Source of the DNA: Candidatus Peregrinibacteria bacterium CG11_big_fil_rev_8_21_14_0_20_46_8
Lineage (GTDB): Bacteria > Patescibacteriota > Gracilibacteria > UBA1369 > UM-FILTER-53-11
Direction: 5' to 3'
NCBI GenBank assembly: GCA_002796025.1
Contig: PCVQ01000044.1
Location: forward strand, 1-16,103
Length of the DNA: 16,103 nucleotides
A program made the position numbers and the translations under genes. Below, one piece after another: positions 1 through 6,215 of the stretch (positions within the stretch are counted from its first letter, which is position 1; each line of letters starts with the position of its first letter). The notes below the pieces were generated by a model. It worked only from the letters and a program-made list of their open reading frames with translations, had not been told where the DNA came from and ran no database searches.

Positions 1-16
1 ATAGAGAAGAAGAGAG

Positions 17-691
17 TTAGCTTACGGGATGTGCTGAACTGCTTGTTTGGTTGTGAACATTTCCATGAAAGATATCGCCGAGATAGATCCATACCTTTAC
101 ACCGATAACTCCGAATGTAGTTACGGCAGGATAATATGCATAATCGATATTTGAGCGGAATGTTTGCAATGGAATACGTCCCTCTTTGAAGAATTGATTG
201 CGAGCGATATCCACACCATTTAAACGGCCAGCAACACGGATTTTAATGCCGAGTACTCCTGATTCCGTTGCGCGATCGATGGCAGTTTTGCATGCACGGC
301 GGTATGGCATGCGGCGCTCGATCTGTTTGCCCACAAGTTCTGCAACGATACGTGCATCCTGGTATGGCTTCTTTACCTCGATAATATTAATTTGGAATTT
401 GTCGCGGAATTTATTTTCGAGCTGCGTACGAAGCTTTTCAATTGAAGCTCCCTGGCTTCCGATAACGATACCAGGCCGAGAGGTATGAATGTTCACCGTG
501 ACTTGATTGGCATTACGCTGAATCTCGATTCGTGAGAGGCCGGCATCTTTCAGATGATCTTCGATGAATTTGCGCAACTTAATGTCCTGATGGAGCATCT
601 TTGTGTATGCACGCTTGTTACCGTACCACTTCGAGTCCCATTCTCGAATGATTCCGATACGCATTCCCAGTGGATTTACTTTTTGCCCCAT
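17..691 (-). CDS. rpsC: 30S ribosomal protein S3
   Basis: S3 of the small subunit, located in the 30S head near the mRNA entry tunnel, 224 aa. The N-terminus MGQKVNPLGMRIGIIREW is the classic S3 opening. A type II KH domain follows, with its GxxG loop (GSQG) at residues 78-81. The C-terminal S3 domain holds EGRIPLQTFRSNIDY and FGVIGVKVWIYLGD. A short polar tail of about 15 residues, rich in Ser, His and Asn, follows that last block. The stop is TAA. The gene starts 11 nt after rplV and is the last complete gene of the S10 run in this window. No Shine-Dalgarno sequence precedes the ATG. Identity is certain from conserved blocks. Confidence 0.98.
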   Translation of the reverse strand: MGQKVNPLGMRIGIIREWDSKWYGNKRAYTKMLHQDIKLRKFIEDHLKDAGLSRIEIQRNANQVTVNIHTSRPGIVIGSQGASIEKLRTQLENKFRDKFQINIIEVKKPYQDARIVAELVGKQIERRMPYRRACKTAIDRATESGVLGIKIRVAGRLNGVDIARNQFFKEGRIPLQTFRSNIDYAYYPAVTTFGVIGVKVWIYLGDIFHGNVHNQTSSSAHPVS

Positions 692-702
692 AGTTAAATA
701 GA

Positions 703-1203
703 TTAGATTGCGGATTTTTTAGGAGATTTTTTTGCCTGCCCCGCCTTGGCGGTGGCTGGCTCTGCTCCTCGCGTATGCGGGGATGCCTTAGTGGCGGCTG
801 CTGATTTCTTAGATTCTGCTTTTTCTGCTCCGCTTCCTGTTTCCTGTTTTTCTGTTTTCCCGTCTTCCTTCTCTACCGCCTGCACGCCAAGCTCAACAGT
901 AATATGTGAAGTACGCTTGAGAATTGGATGAGAACGGCCTCGTGATACAGGATTCCATCGCTTGAATGTCGCACCTTCATTAACTATTATCTGTTGAACG
1001 AAGAGTGTTTCGCGCTTCTGCTTGAAGTTTGCAACAGCATTTGCAGCTGCGGATTTAATCAATTCCATCATGGGCCGTGCAGCGGATTTTGGTGCGAACG
1101 AAAGTGTATTGATTGCATTCTCTACGGGCATGCCGCGCACTAGTGAGGCAACAAGGTTTACCTTTTTAGAAGAGATTCTGAGATTTCGTCGGATAGCTTT
1201 CAT
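703..1203 (-). CDS. rplV: 50S ribosomal protein L22 with long Ala/Lys-rich C-terminal tail
   Basis: L22 binds 23S rRNA and its beta-hairpin lines the peptide exit tunnel. Residues 1 to about 106 are the normal L22 fold: MKAIRRNLRISSKKVNLVAS at the start, then GATFKRWNPVSRGR and ILKRTSHITVEL, which form the hairpin and final strand. Residues from about 107 to 166 are a low-complexity tail rich in Lys, Glu, Ala and Ser, roughly 55-60 residues beyond a usual L22 (about 110 aa in E. coli). Part of that tail (PATAKAGQA) is encoded by a palindromic DNA repeat at 734-760. It follows rpsS by 9 nt. The tail may be disordered and lie on the ribosome surface; its function is unknown. Confidence 0.97.
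   Translation of the reverse strand: MKAIRRNLRISSKKVNLVASLVRGMPVENAINTLSFAPKSAARPMMELIKSAAANAVANFKQKRETLFVQQIIVNEGATFKRWNPVSRGRSHPILKRTSHITVELGVQAVEKEDGKTEKQETGSGAEKAESKKSAAATKASPHTRGAEPATAKAGQAKKSPKKSAI
734..760. repeat. GC-rich palindromic repeat inside the rplV tail
   Basis: The sequence forms a hairpin: CCGCC (741-745), TT, GGCGG (748-752), then a bulged T and GCC/GGC outer pairs, with a further GCC/GGC pair beyond one mismatch. Its 737-757 core matches 18 of 21 positions of 5778-5798 in the rpsJ terminator, with the same bulged T. It is translated in the rplV frame as PATAKAGQA. It is probably one copy of a dispersed genomic palindrome; that is inferred from two copies only. Confidence 0.55.
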
Positions 1204-1212
1204 GAGATATTA

Positions 1213-1500
1213 CTAGGAGGAGGCGCCAACAGCTTTTGCAAGCTTACCGCCATGGGCTTTAAATTTACGAGTAGGAGCGAACTCACCGAGCCGGTGACCA
1301 ACCATGTTTTCAGTTACCAATACAGGGATGTGCTGCTTTCCGTTATGGACTCCGAAGGTGTGGCCAACGAATTCCGGCGGAATCATACAGGCGCGTGCCC
1401 AAGTCTTAATGAGTTTTTTTTGTCCGGACGCATTCATCATTTGCACCTTTTTCAGGAGCTTGGGATCAATATAGGGACCTTTTTTGAGTGACCGTGACAT
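1213..1500 (-). CDS. rpsS: 30S ribosomal protein S19
   Basis: S19 sits in the 30S head and contacts S13 and the tRNA/intersubunit bridge region; 95 aa, a normal length. Diagnostic blocks are MSRSLKKGPYID at the N-terminus, then FVGHTFGVHNGKQHIPV and ENMVGHRLGEFAPTRKFKAH. The stop is TAG. It lies between rplB (89 nt upstream) and rplV (9 nt downstream) in the usual S10 order. The ATG is preceded by TAG with no Shine-Dalgarno match. It is one of only three genes here lacking a pyrimidine just before the start codon. Confidence 0.98.
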   Translation of the reverse strand: MSRSLKKGPYIDPKLLKKVQMMNASGQKKLIKTWARACMIPPEFVGHTFGVHNGKQHIPVLVTENMVGHRLGEFAPTRKFKAHGGKLAKAVGASS

Positions 1501-1589
1501 CTAGAGTGAAGATTTAATTGAGAAATAAGTTTTTCAGTTCCGCATGGCCGCGACATATTACACGATGCGGCATAACAGGGGAAGGCGAT
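1501..1589 (-). other. Long intercistronic spacer between rplB and rpsS with a hairpin
   Basis: This 89-nt spacer is the longest within the rplC-to-rpsC run, where other gaps are 9-12 nt. It contains a perfect 6-bp inverted repeat, CCGCAT (1540-1545) and ATGCGG (1565-1570), with a 19-nt loop. A 19-codon ATG reading frame lies on the minus strand (start codon 1571-1573, TAA at 1514-1516), but nothing else supports translation. It could be a processing or regulatory hairpin, or simply unremoved spacer. Confidence 0.35.
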
Positions 1590-2447
1590 TTAATCCATTT
1601 TAATAAGCTGTTTGCCCTTTCGTGTTCGGGCGATGAAACGATTGGTCCACTTCTTTCGCTTGCGCGTCTTTACGCCAAGTGCAGGTGCACCCCACTTCGT
1701 CTTCGGATATTTCATACCAATAGAGTTTCTGCCTTCACCACCTCCATGCGGGTGATCGACCGGATTCATTACCTTTCCTCGTACAACTGGTCGTCGTCCC
1801 ATATGCCGTGATCGTCCGGCCTTTCCAATTTTTACAAGTCCGTGATCGACATTACTTACTCTTCCAATAGTTGCGTAACAATCTTTATTTACCAAACGAA
1901 CTTCTTTTGACGGAAGCTGCACTTGCGCATACTTGCCCTCGAGTGAGATGAGCCGGGCAACAGCTCCGGCGCTGCGAACAATTTGTCCTCCCTTTCCAAG
2001 ATTTGTTTCGATATTGTGAATCTCAAAACCAACCGGAATATACTTTAATTTGAGCCGATTACCATTTTTTGCCTTTGCCTTTGGTTTGCAAATAACTTCG
2101 TCACCAACTTTAAGGCCATGCGGAGCAATATGGTAGCGCTTATCTCCGTCTGCATACACTACTAAGATAATGAAACAGCTTCGGTAAGGATCGTATTCAA
2201 CTGAGCTGATTTTTCCTGGAATGTTAATCTTTTCAACTTGTTTGAAATCGATTAACCGATAGAGCGTTTTATGACCGCCACCGCGATGACGAACAGTTAA
2301 CTTTCCTTGATTATTCCGGCCAGCCTTCTCCTTAATATATTTGCGCATACGCTTTGCCGGGCGCCGTTTCTTCGTAAGTTCTTCGTAGGTAAGGCTTACG
2401 CGTTGGCGCTGTCCAGGAGTAGTCGGTTTGTACTTTTTTACAGGCAT
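1590..2447 (-). CDS. rplB: 50S ribosomal protein L2
   Basis: L2 is the large-subunit protein closest to the peptidyl transferase centre and is needed for subunit association; 285 aa. The N-terminal RNA-binding region shows KLTVRHRGGGHKTLYRLIDF at about residues 49-68. The near-invariant MNPVDHPHGGGEGRN block is at 227-241, including the conserved His residues, followed by a basic C-terminus (KTRKRKKWTNRFIARTRKGK). It is slightly longer than E. coli L2 (273 aa). It starts 12 nt after rplW. No Shine-Dalgarno sequence is visible (the start context is AAATC before ATG). Confidence 0.98.
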   Translation of the reverse strand: MPVKKYKPTTPGQRQRVSLTYEELTKKRRPAKRMRKYIKEKAGRNNQGKLTVRHRGGGHKTLYRLIDFKQVEKINIPGKISSVEYDPYRSCFIILVVYADGDKRYHIAPHGLKVGDEVICKPKAKAKNGNRLKLKYIPVGFEIHNIETNLGKGGQIVRSAGAVARLISLEGKYAQVQLPSKEVRLVNKDCYATIGRVSNVDHGLVKIGKAGRSRHMGRRPVVRGKVMNPVDHPHGGGEGRNSIGMKYPKTKWGAPALGVKTRKRKKWTNRFIARTRKGKQLIKMD

Positions 2448-2459
2448 GATTTGAAAGGA

Positions 2460-2759
2460 TTATTTCTTCAATTTAGGCTTTAAGATATTTACTTCTTTCT
2501 TTTCTACGAGCGTAACGATCGCCTTTTTAAACGCAGGGCGCTTGGTAACAGCCTTGCGTGCTCGTCCAATCTTTGTCTTTCGAGTTGTGCGCAACATGCT
2601 GACACTGCGGACTTTAACGCCATAGAGTCTCTCGAATGCATGGCGAACATCGATCTTTGTTGCATCTTTTCGGACGTAGAAGAGATACTTGCCCGCCTTT
2701 TCTTGGGCAGTGGCCTTTTCTGTAATTACCGGTCGAATGAGTACTTGTAAGTGTTTCAT
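2460..2759 (-). CDS. rplW: 50S ribosomal protein L23
   Basis: L23 lies at the peptide tunnel exit and is the docking site for trigger factor and SRP in bacteria; 99 aa, a normal length. The motif LIRPVITEKAT near the N-terminus and YLFYVRKDATKIDVRHAFE in the middle identify the family, along with the basic loop around residues 58-75. It sits between rplD (10 nt upstream) and rplB (12 nt downstream), the canonical order. The start codon is preceded by AATC and has no Shine-Dalgarno match. Confidence 0.97.
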   Translation of the reverse strand: MKHLQVLIRPVITEKATAQEKAGKYLFYVRKDATKIDVRHAFERLYGVKVRSVSMLRTTRKTKIGRARKAVTKRPAFKKAIVTLVEKKEVNILKPKLKK

Positions 2760-2769
2760 GATTTATAAT

Positions 2770-3414
2770 TTACTTTACTTTCACATCACTAAATCGCTCC
2801 TTGAGCTTCTCAACTGCATCTTTCAAAAAGACGACCTGCTGATATTTAAGAATGTCGTCGATGTTGAGATATTGAACAGTAATATGCTTAACGCGAGGTA
2901 TGTTGCGGGAGCTCGTAGCAAGCTCTTGATTGGCTTCTGCACTCACAAAGAGAACTGTGCGCTCAAAAGGAAGCTTGTTGAGCATTGCTGCAAAGTCTTT
3001 CGTCTTCGGACGCTCGCCAGAAACTGCATATGATTCGAGCGCGGCAATAGATCCGCCTGCAAATTTACCAGAAAGGGCGCAGAGCAGTGCCTTTTGACGT
3101 TCTTTCTTTGGTGCGCGTACCAAAAAGGTTCGGCTATTTCGCGGACCAAACGCCACACCGCCTCCGCGCATATGCGGATTACGACGTGAACCTTGACGGG
3201 CATTGCCCGTTCCTTTTTGGCGGAACGGCTTGCGTCCGCCACCGCGAACTTCGCCCTTTTCTTTGGTGTGTGCAATCGGCTGACGGCGGTTCGTCTGCTG
3301 CAAGATAAGCATCTTATGTACCAGATTTGTATTTGGTTTGTGTCCGAATACATTTTCTGGAGCATCGATTTCGCCGGCTTTGCTGCCGTCCTGTTTGTAT
3401 AGTGGGATTTTCAT
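2770..3414 (-). CDS. rplD: 50S ribosomal protein L4
   Basis: L4 is an early-assembly 23S-binding protein whose long basic loop reaches the exit tunnel; 214 aa. The loop is clear at about residues 50-88, including GEVRGGGRKPFRQKGTGNAR followed by MRGGGVAFGPRN. In E. coli L4 also represses the S10 operon by binding its leader; whether that holds here is not known. The ATG overlaps the rplC stop by one base (TAATG), suggesting translational coupling. An AAGG stretch about 9 nt upstream is the closest thing to a Shine-Dalgarno site in the S10 run. Confidence 0.97.
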   Translation of the reverse strand: MKIPLYKQDGSKAGEIDAPENVFGHKPNTNLVHKMLILQQTNRRQPIAHTKEKGEVRGGGRKPFRQKGTGNARQGSRRNPHMRGGGVAFGPRNSRTFLVRAPKKERQKALLCALSGKFAGGSIAALESYAVSGERPKTKDFAAMLNKLPFERTVLFVSAEANQELATSSRNIPRVKHITVQYLNIDDILKYQQVVFLKDAVEKLKERFSDVKVK

Positions 3415-3992
3415 TATGCCTTAATAATTACAAGCGCGCCGTTTGGTCCCGGAACCGGTCCCTTTACGGCAATAATATGTTTCTCTGCATCGATATGCAT
3501 CAAAGGAATATCTCGTCGGGTGACTTGATCGTGTCCCATGTGTCCAGCCATCTTTTTTCCTTTATGAACTCGTCCGGGTTTAGCACAGGCGCCAATCGAA
3601 CCTGGTTCACGGTGAAAGTGGCTGCCGTGAGAAGCTCGTCCGCTGCGGAAATTGTGGCGCTTGATAGTACCTGCAAAACCCTTACCTTTTGAGATACCTG
3701 TAATCTTGACCTTTGCCATCTCTTTGAAGGTCTCTACAGTTACCTCATCGTCTACTTTATATTCCTGGCCGTCATCGAGGGGGAATTCACGCAATACCCG
3801 AAATTTTTTCGTTTTCTTCGGCTTTTTGAGCGGCTCAAATCCAAGTACGACCGCTTGATATCCATCCTTTTCTGCGGTCTTAACCTGAGTAATCTTGGAA
3901 GGCGGGCAGCTAATAAGCGTAACAGGTACAGCCTGTCCGTCTTCGAGATACATTCTTGTCATTCCGGCCTTGCGGCCGACAATTCCTGGCAT
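3414..3992 (-). CDS. rplC: 50S ribosomal protein L3
   Basis: L3 is one of the first proteins to assemble on 23S rRNA and extends toward the peptidyl transferase centre; 192 aa against about 209 in E. coli. Blocks seen are GIVGRKAGMTRMYLEDGQAV (residues 3-22), ITGISKGKGFAGTIKRHNF (97-115) and KGKKMAGHMG (144-153). The central tip reads GSIGACAKPGRV, so the glutamine that PrmB methylates in E. coli L3 is an alanine (residue 137) here. This is the first gene after the rpsJ/rplC split and appears to have its own promoter and structured leader. Confidence 0.97.
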   Translation of the reverse strand: MPGIVGRKAGMTRMYLEDGQAVPVTLISCPPSKITQVKTAEKDGYQAVVLGFEPLKKPKKTKKFRVLREFPLDDGQEYKVDDEVTVETFKEMAKVKITGISKGKGFAGTIKRHNFRSGRASHGSHFHREPGSIGACAKPGRVHKGKKMAGHMGHDQVTRRDIPLMHIDAEKHIIAVKGPVPGPNGALVIIKA

Positions 3993-4057
3993 AGTGTATT
4001 GGTTAGGGCTTGAGTCCCTATACCCGTTAAGGTTACAGGGGAGCCAGCGGGTTCAGG
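3993..4057 (-). promoter_or_regulatory. Structured 5' leader of the rplC run
   Basis: Between the likely transcription start (about 4057) and the rplC ATG are about 65 nt with two possible hairpins. One pairs TAGGG (4004-4008) with CCCTA (4016-4020) around a 7-nt loop. The other pairs ACCCG (4022-4026) with CGGGT (4048-4052), with an inner GGTT/AGCC helix. Ribosomal-protein leaders often mediate autoregulation, by L4 in E. coli S10. The structure is seen; the regulatory role is inferred. Confidence 0.35.
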
Positions 4058-4063
4058 TCTTGC

Positions 4064-4091
4064 ATTCTAGAGCCAATCTGATGAAAATCAA
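4064..4091 (-). promoter_or_regulatory. Candidate sigma70-type promoter for rplC-rpsC
   Basis: On the minus strand there is TTGATT (-35, 4086-4091), a 16-nt spacer and TAGAAT (-10, 4064-4069). This fits the need for a promoter here, because the plus-strand gene pair separates rplC from the tuf-rpsJ transcript. A second -35-like TTGACT lies upstream at about 4158-4163 but has a poor -10. Confidence 0.5.
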
Positions 4092-4181
4092 CTTGGCGCC
4101 CGAACACCAGCTAACATGCAATTTAGCGGGAGCAAATTACAGGTAGGATAGATAGAAGTCAACCTGGAAGGGGATTTGGGA

Positions 4182-4209
4182 TTGACAATGCATGATTATA
4201 TGTTAAGAT
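4182..4209 (+). promoter_or_regulatory. Strong promoter for the plus-strand unknown gene pair
   Basis: A perfect -35 TTGACA (4182-4187) is followed by a 16-nt spacer and TAAGAT (4204-4209), preceded by an extended -10 TG at 4201-4202. The expected start is about 4216, giving a leader of about 30 nt before the ATG at 4247. The leader lacks a Shine-Dalgarno sequence. Together with the minus-strand promoter at 4064-4091 it makes a divergent promoter region. Confidence 0.65.
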
Positions 4210-4246
4210 TTGACCTTATTTTTACCATATTTAAAAATCCCGTCAT

Positions 4247-5299
4247 ATGAGTACTTTCTTATCAGAAGAGTTGCCACCGGAACAGCGAGATTTAGATTTA
4301 ATTGCCCTGGCTTCTCAAAATCACCAAATGCCTCTGCAAACTCTTTTTGTTCAAGCCAATACGGTGATTCATGCGCGAAGAAAGGTGGGTACTCTGCCGG
4401 CCGGCCAGCCAATAGAAGAGTGGCCTATTGCAACTGCGCGGCCCGGAGAAGAGATAGATAGCGAAACGGCCCCTGAAGCGTTTGCAGAGCGCCAGGCCCA
4501 AGTTGCCGCATTGCGTCAATTTTTTGTGAATGGATTTGCAGCACTGCGGCACAAGGGTACGAATGATCCAATGGTGATTTCAACACAGAAGATCATGATT
4601 CCGAACAGTGAGCAGCGGCATGCAACACTGAGAAATCTTAGAGATGCTGCGCGGACGATCGATGAGATAGTTGATGAAGAAGAAGCCGCATTTGCACAAA
4701 CATTGCGCGATGTTCGTCTTGGAGTTATGCAGCTGCTGGGCGATATTATAAATTTAGCTGTGGAGCACGGCGATCCAGGGCATGCATTAGAGACATTGCG
4801 TTACTTGACTGCTCCGGTAGTTCAAGATAACCAGGAACTTAGTTTGAAAGATCTTCCATGGGGCGCTCAAAATCAGAATAATACGCGCCGCAATGTACTG
4901 GAGCAGCGTGTACAAAACATGAAATTGCAAGATAAAGCCGGCAAAGCCGATACAGCGCAGCGCGAATTGGCAGTGTACTTTAGGGAGCGCAGAGAGTTTG
5001 AGGTAATAGATAAGTTGCGCAGCGCTTATGATCGGGCCGCAGAACGAATGGGCCTTGGAAGCTACTATCAACAGTATGTGGAATGGCGCTGGACTCTCTT
5101 TGCTTCTTTGCAGAAACAAATCCCGGCAATTTATGAAAAACACCCGAGCAAAATCGATGATATTATTAAAGTTCTAGAGGATTTAGCACAGGAGATAGAT
5201 GCGGCAACCGAACGCCAACAAATCGTCAATGCAATTAATAATTGCAAGAATAAGATACTTCCTGCTCTTGCCGCTGCCGAGGGGCCCCAAATTAATTAA
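4247..5299 (+). CDS. Unknown helical protein (350 aa)
   Basis: I do not recognise a family. The product is soluble-looking, with no signal peptide or membrane segment, and appears almost wholly alpha-helical and highly charged. It has long Glu/Arg/Gln/Ala-rich stretches at about 75-100 (APEAFAERQAQVAALRQFF), 120-185 and 205-250, and the last about 45 residues could form a coiled coil. No catalytic motif is apparent. It is the first gene of a two-gene plus-strand operon placed between rpsJ and rplC; the second gene begins 2 nt after its TAA. It has a good promoter of its own. It could be a structural, adaptor or nucleic-acid-associated protein; the sequence does not decide. Confidence 0.75.
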   Translation: MSTFLSEELPPEQRDLDLIALASQNHQMPLQTLFVQANTVIHARRKVGTLPAGQPIEEWPIATARPGEEIDSETAPEAFAERQAQVAALRQFFVNGFAALRHKGTNDPMVISTQKIMIPNSEQRHATLRNLRDAARTIDEIVDEEEAAFAQTLRDVRLGVMQLLGDIINLAVEHGDPGHALETLRYLTAPVVQDNQELSLKDLPWGAQNQNNTRRNVLEQRVQNMKLQDKAGKADTAQRELAVYFRERREFEVIDKLRSAYDRAAERMGLGSYYQQYVEWRWTLFASLQKQIPAIYEKHPSKIDDIIKVLEDLAQEIDAATERQQIVNAINNCKNKILPALAAAEGPQIN

Positions 5300-5301
5300 T
5301 C

Positions 5302-5736
5302 ATGAATAAGACTCCGTCTTCTCCGCAATTTAGTCACGAAGAGATGCTGGACATTATCCATAGCCAATTTCAGTGGATTTTAGGCTTAAATGGAGCTGAT
5401 TTTGAACAAATTATTGATAGGATTTTAGTACAAAGATTTCCTGTACATACATTTATCTATCGGTGGAAAGTTGGTTTAGACACTGCGGCAACGCTGCTTA
5501 ATAGGTATGGTGATGAACCTTATAGCGATGAGGTCAGTGAGGTTGCCGAACAGCTCCCAATTCAGAGCGTTGCTGGTAATGTGGTTAAATGTATTATGGA
5601 TGAGGTTCTCTTTTTAGGGGAGTTGCCGGCCGAAGAAGAGATATCATCTGCTGTTAGAGAGTATCTCGGTTTGTTAGTTACAAAGGTCGCGGCTTATCTC
5701 GAAGCATCAGGAAAAATTCAGCAGGTTATTAATTAG
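5302..5736 (+). CDS. Unknown small helical protein (144 aa)
   Basis: The family is not recognised. It starts 2 nt after the stop of the 350-aa gene, so the two are almost certainly co-transcribed and probably translationally coupled. The sequence is predicted helical and acidic, with alternating hydrophobic patches such as MLDIIHSQFQWILGL and REYLGLLVTKVAAYLEASGK. It has no membrane segment, signal peptide or metal-binding cluster. It ends in TAG 24 nt before a bidirectional terminator. Functional partnership with the upstream protein is inferred only from the tight spacing. Confidence 0.7.
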   Translation: MNKTPSSPQFSHEEMLDIIHSQFQWILGLNGADFEQIIDRILVQRFPVHTFIYRWKVGLDTAATLLNRYGDEPYSDEVSEVAEQLPIQSVAGNVVKCIMDEVLFLGELPAEEEISSAVREYLGLLVTKVAAYLEASGKIQQVIN

Positions 5737-5760
5737 TTCTTTTCTCTAAGATTTCTAGAC

Positions 5761-5821
5761 AACAAAAAAGCCCCGCTTGCCCCGCTTTTGCGGTGGCAGT
5801 ATTGGCAAGGGCTTTTTTGTT
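5761..5821. terminator. Bidirectional intrinsic terminator between unknown pair and rpsJ
   Basis: Perfect 13-bp inverted repeat: AACAAAAAAGCCC (5761-5773) and GGGCTTTTTTGTT (5809-5821). Each strand reads a GC stem followed by T6, so it can end transcripts from both convergent sides. Inside lie a further TTGCC/GGCAA helix and a nested CCGC-TTTT-GCGG hairpin. A 9-bp perfect tandem duplication (GCCCCGCTT twice, 5770-5787) is also present. Confidence 0.85.
5778..5798. repeat. Palindromic repeat copy nested in the terminator loop
   Basis: TGCC (5778-5781) and CCGC (5782-5785), a TTTT loop, GCGG (5790-5793), a bulged T and GGCA (5795-5798) form a compact hairpin. It matches the rplV-tail element (737-757) at 18 of 21 positions, including the bulge. 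Confidence 0.5.
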
Positions 5822-5843
5822 TAAATTTTCAGAAGAGCAGAAG

Positions 5844-5870
5844 CGCCTCCGGCCTTTCAGGCCTGCGGCG
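5844..5870. repeat. Palindrome spanning the rpsJ stop codon
   Basis: GGCCT (5851-5855), TTC and AGGCC (5859-5863) form a perfect 5-bp hairpin. CGCC (5844-5847) and GGCG (5867-5870) add an outer helix across a 3x3 internal loop. The loop contains the rpsJ TGA stop (5857-5859). There is no following T-run on either strand, so it is not an intrinsic terminator by itself. Confidence 0.45.
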
Positions 5871-6189
5871 TGATTGCCACCATCTTAATCTCGAGATCTA
5901 CACCGGCAGGCAGGCTCAGGTTGCTGAGCGCATCGATGGTCTTCGGTGTTGATTCGGTGATGTCGAGCAGGCGCTTGTGGGTTCGCATCTCGTACTGTTC
6001 GCGGCTTGTTTTGTGTACAAAAGTAGACTTATTAACTGTAAACTTTTCGATCTTAGTAGGAAGGGGGATAGGACCGATAACGATTGCGCCGGTCTTTTCT
6101 GCCTCTTCGATGATTCGACGAGTCGACTCATCGGCAACTTTATGATCGAATGCCTTAATCTTTATGCGAATTTTTTGTGCGGTGGCCAT
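5857..6189 (-). CDS. rpsJ: 30S ribosomal protein S10
   Basis: S10 of the 30S head, which also acts as NusE in transcription antitermination, 110 aa. Conserved segments are IRIKIKAFDHKVADESTRRI, IGPIPLPTKIEKFTVNKSTF and HKTSREQYEMRTHKRLLDI, which cover the family signature. The C-terminus is about 6-7 residues longer than usual (ending AITPQA) and its TGA stop lies inside a palindrome. It follows tuf by 26 nt with no terminator, so it belongs to the str transcript here rather than heading S10. The start context is ACC before ATG without a Shine-Dalgarno site. Confidence 0.98.
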   Translation of the reverse strand: MATAQKIRIKIKAFDHKVADESTRRIIEEAEKTGAIVIGPIPLPTKIEKFTVNKSTFVHKTSREQYEMRTHKRLLDITESTPKTIDALSNLSLPAGVDLEIKMVAITPQA

Positions 6190-6215
6190 GGTGTTTTAAT
6201 GAGCTGCGCGATCGC

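Noticed and set aside
3196..3210. ACGGG-CATTG-CCCGT hairpin within rplD
   Set aside because: It encodes conserved L4 loop residues (GTGNARQG); no similarity to the other palindromes and no positional logic.
4000..4076. Possible tRNA on the plus strand: GCGGG-TTCAGGT-CTTGC looks like a T-arm, with D-like and anticodon-like stems before it
   Set aside because: No 7-bp acceptor stem closes at the right distance, the T-stem needs two G-T pairs, the anticodon loop lacks U33, and the region overlaps the rplC promoter and leader.
5857..5859. Possible recoding of TGA as glycine (code 25, seen in some CPR)
   Set aside because: rpsJ ends at TGA at about the expected S10 length, so TGA works as a stop here.
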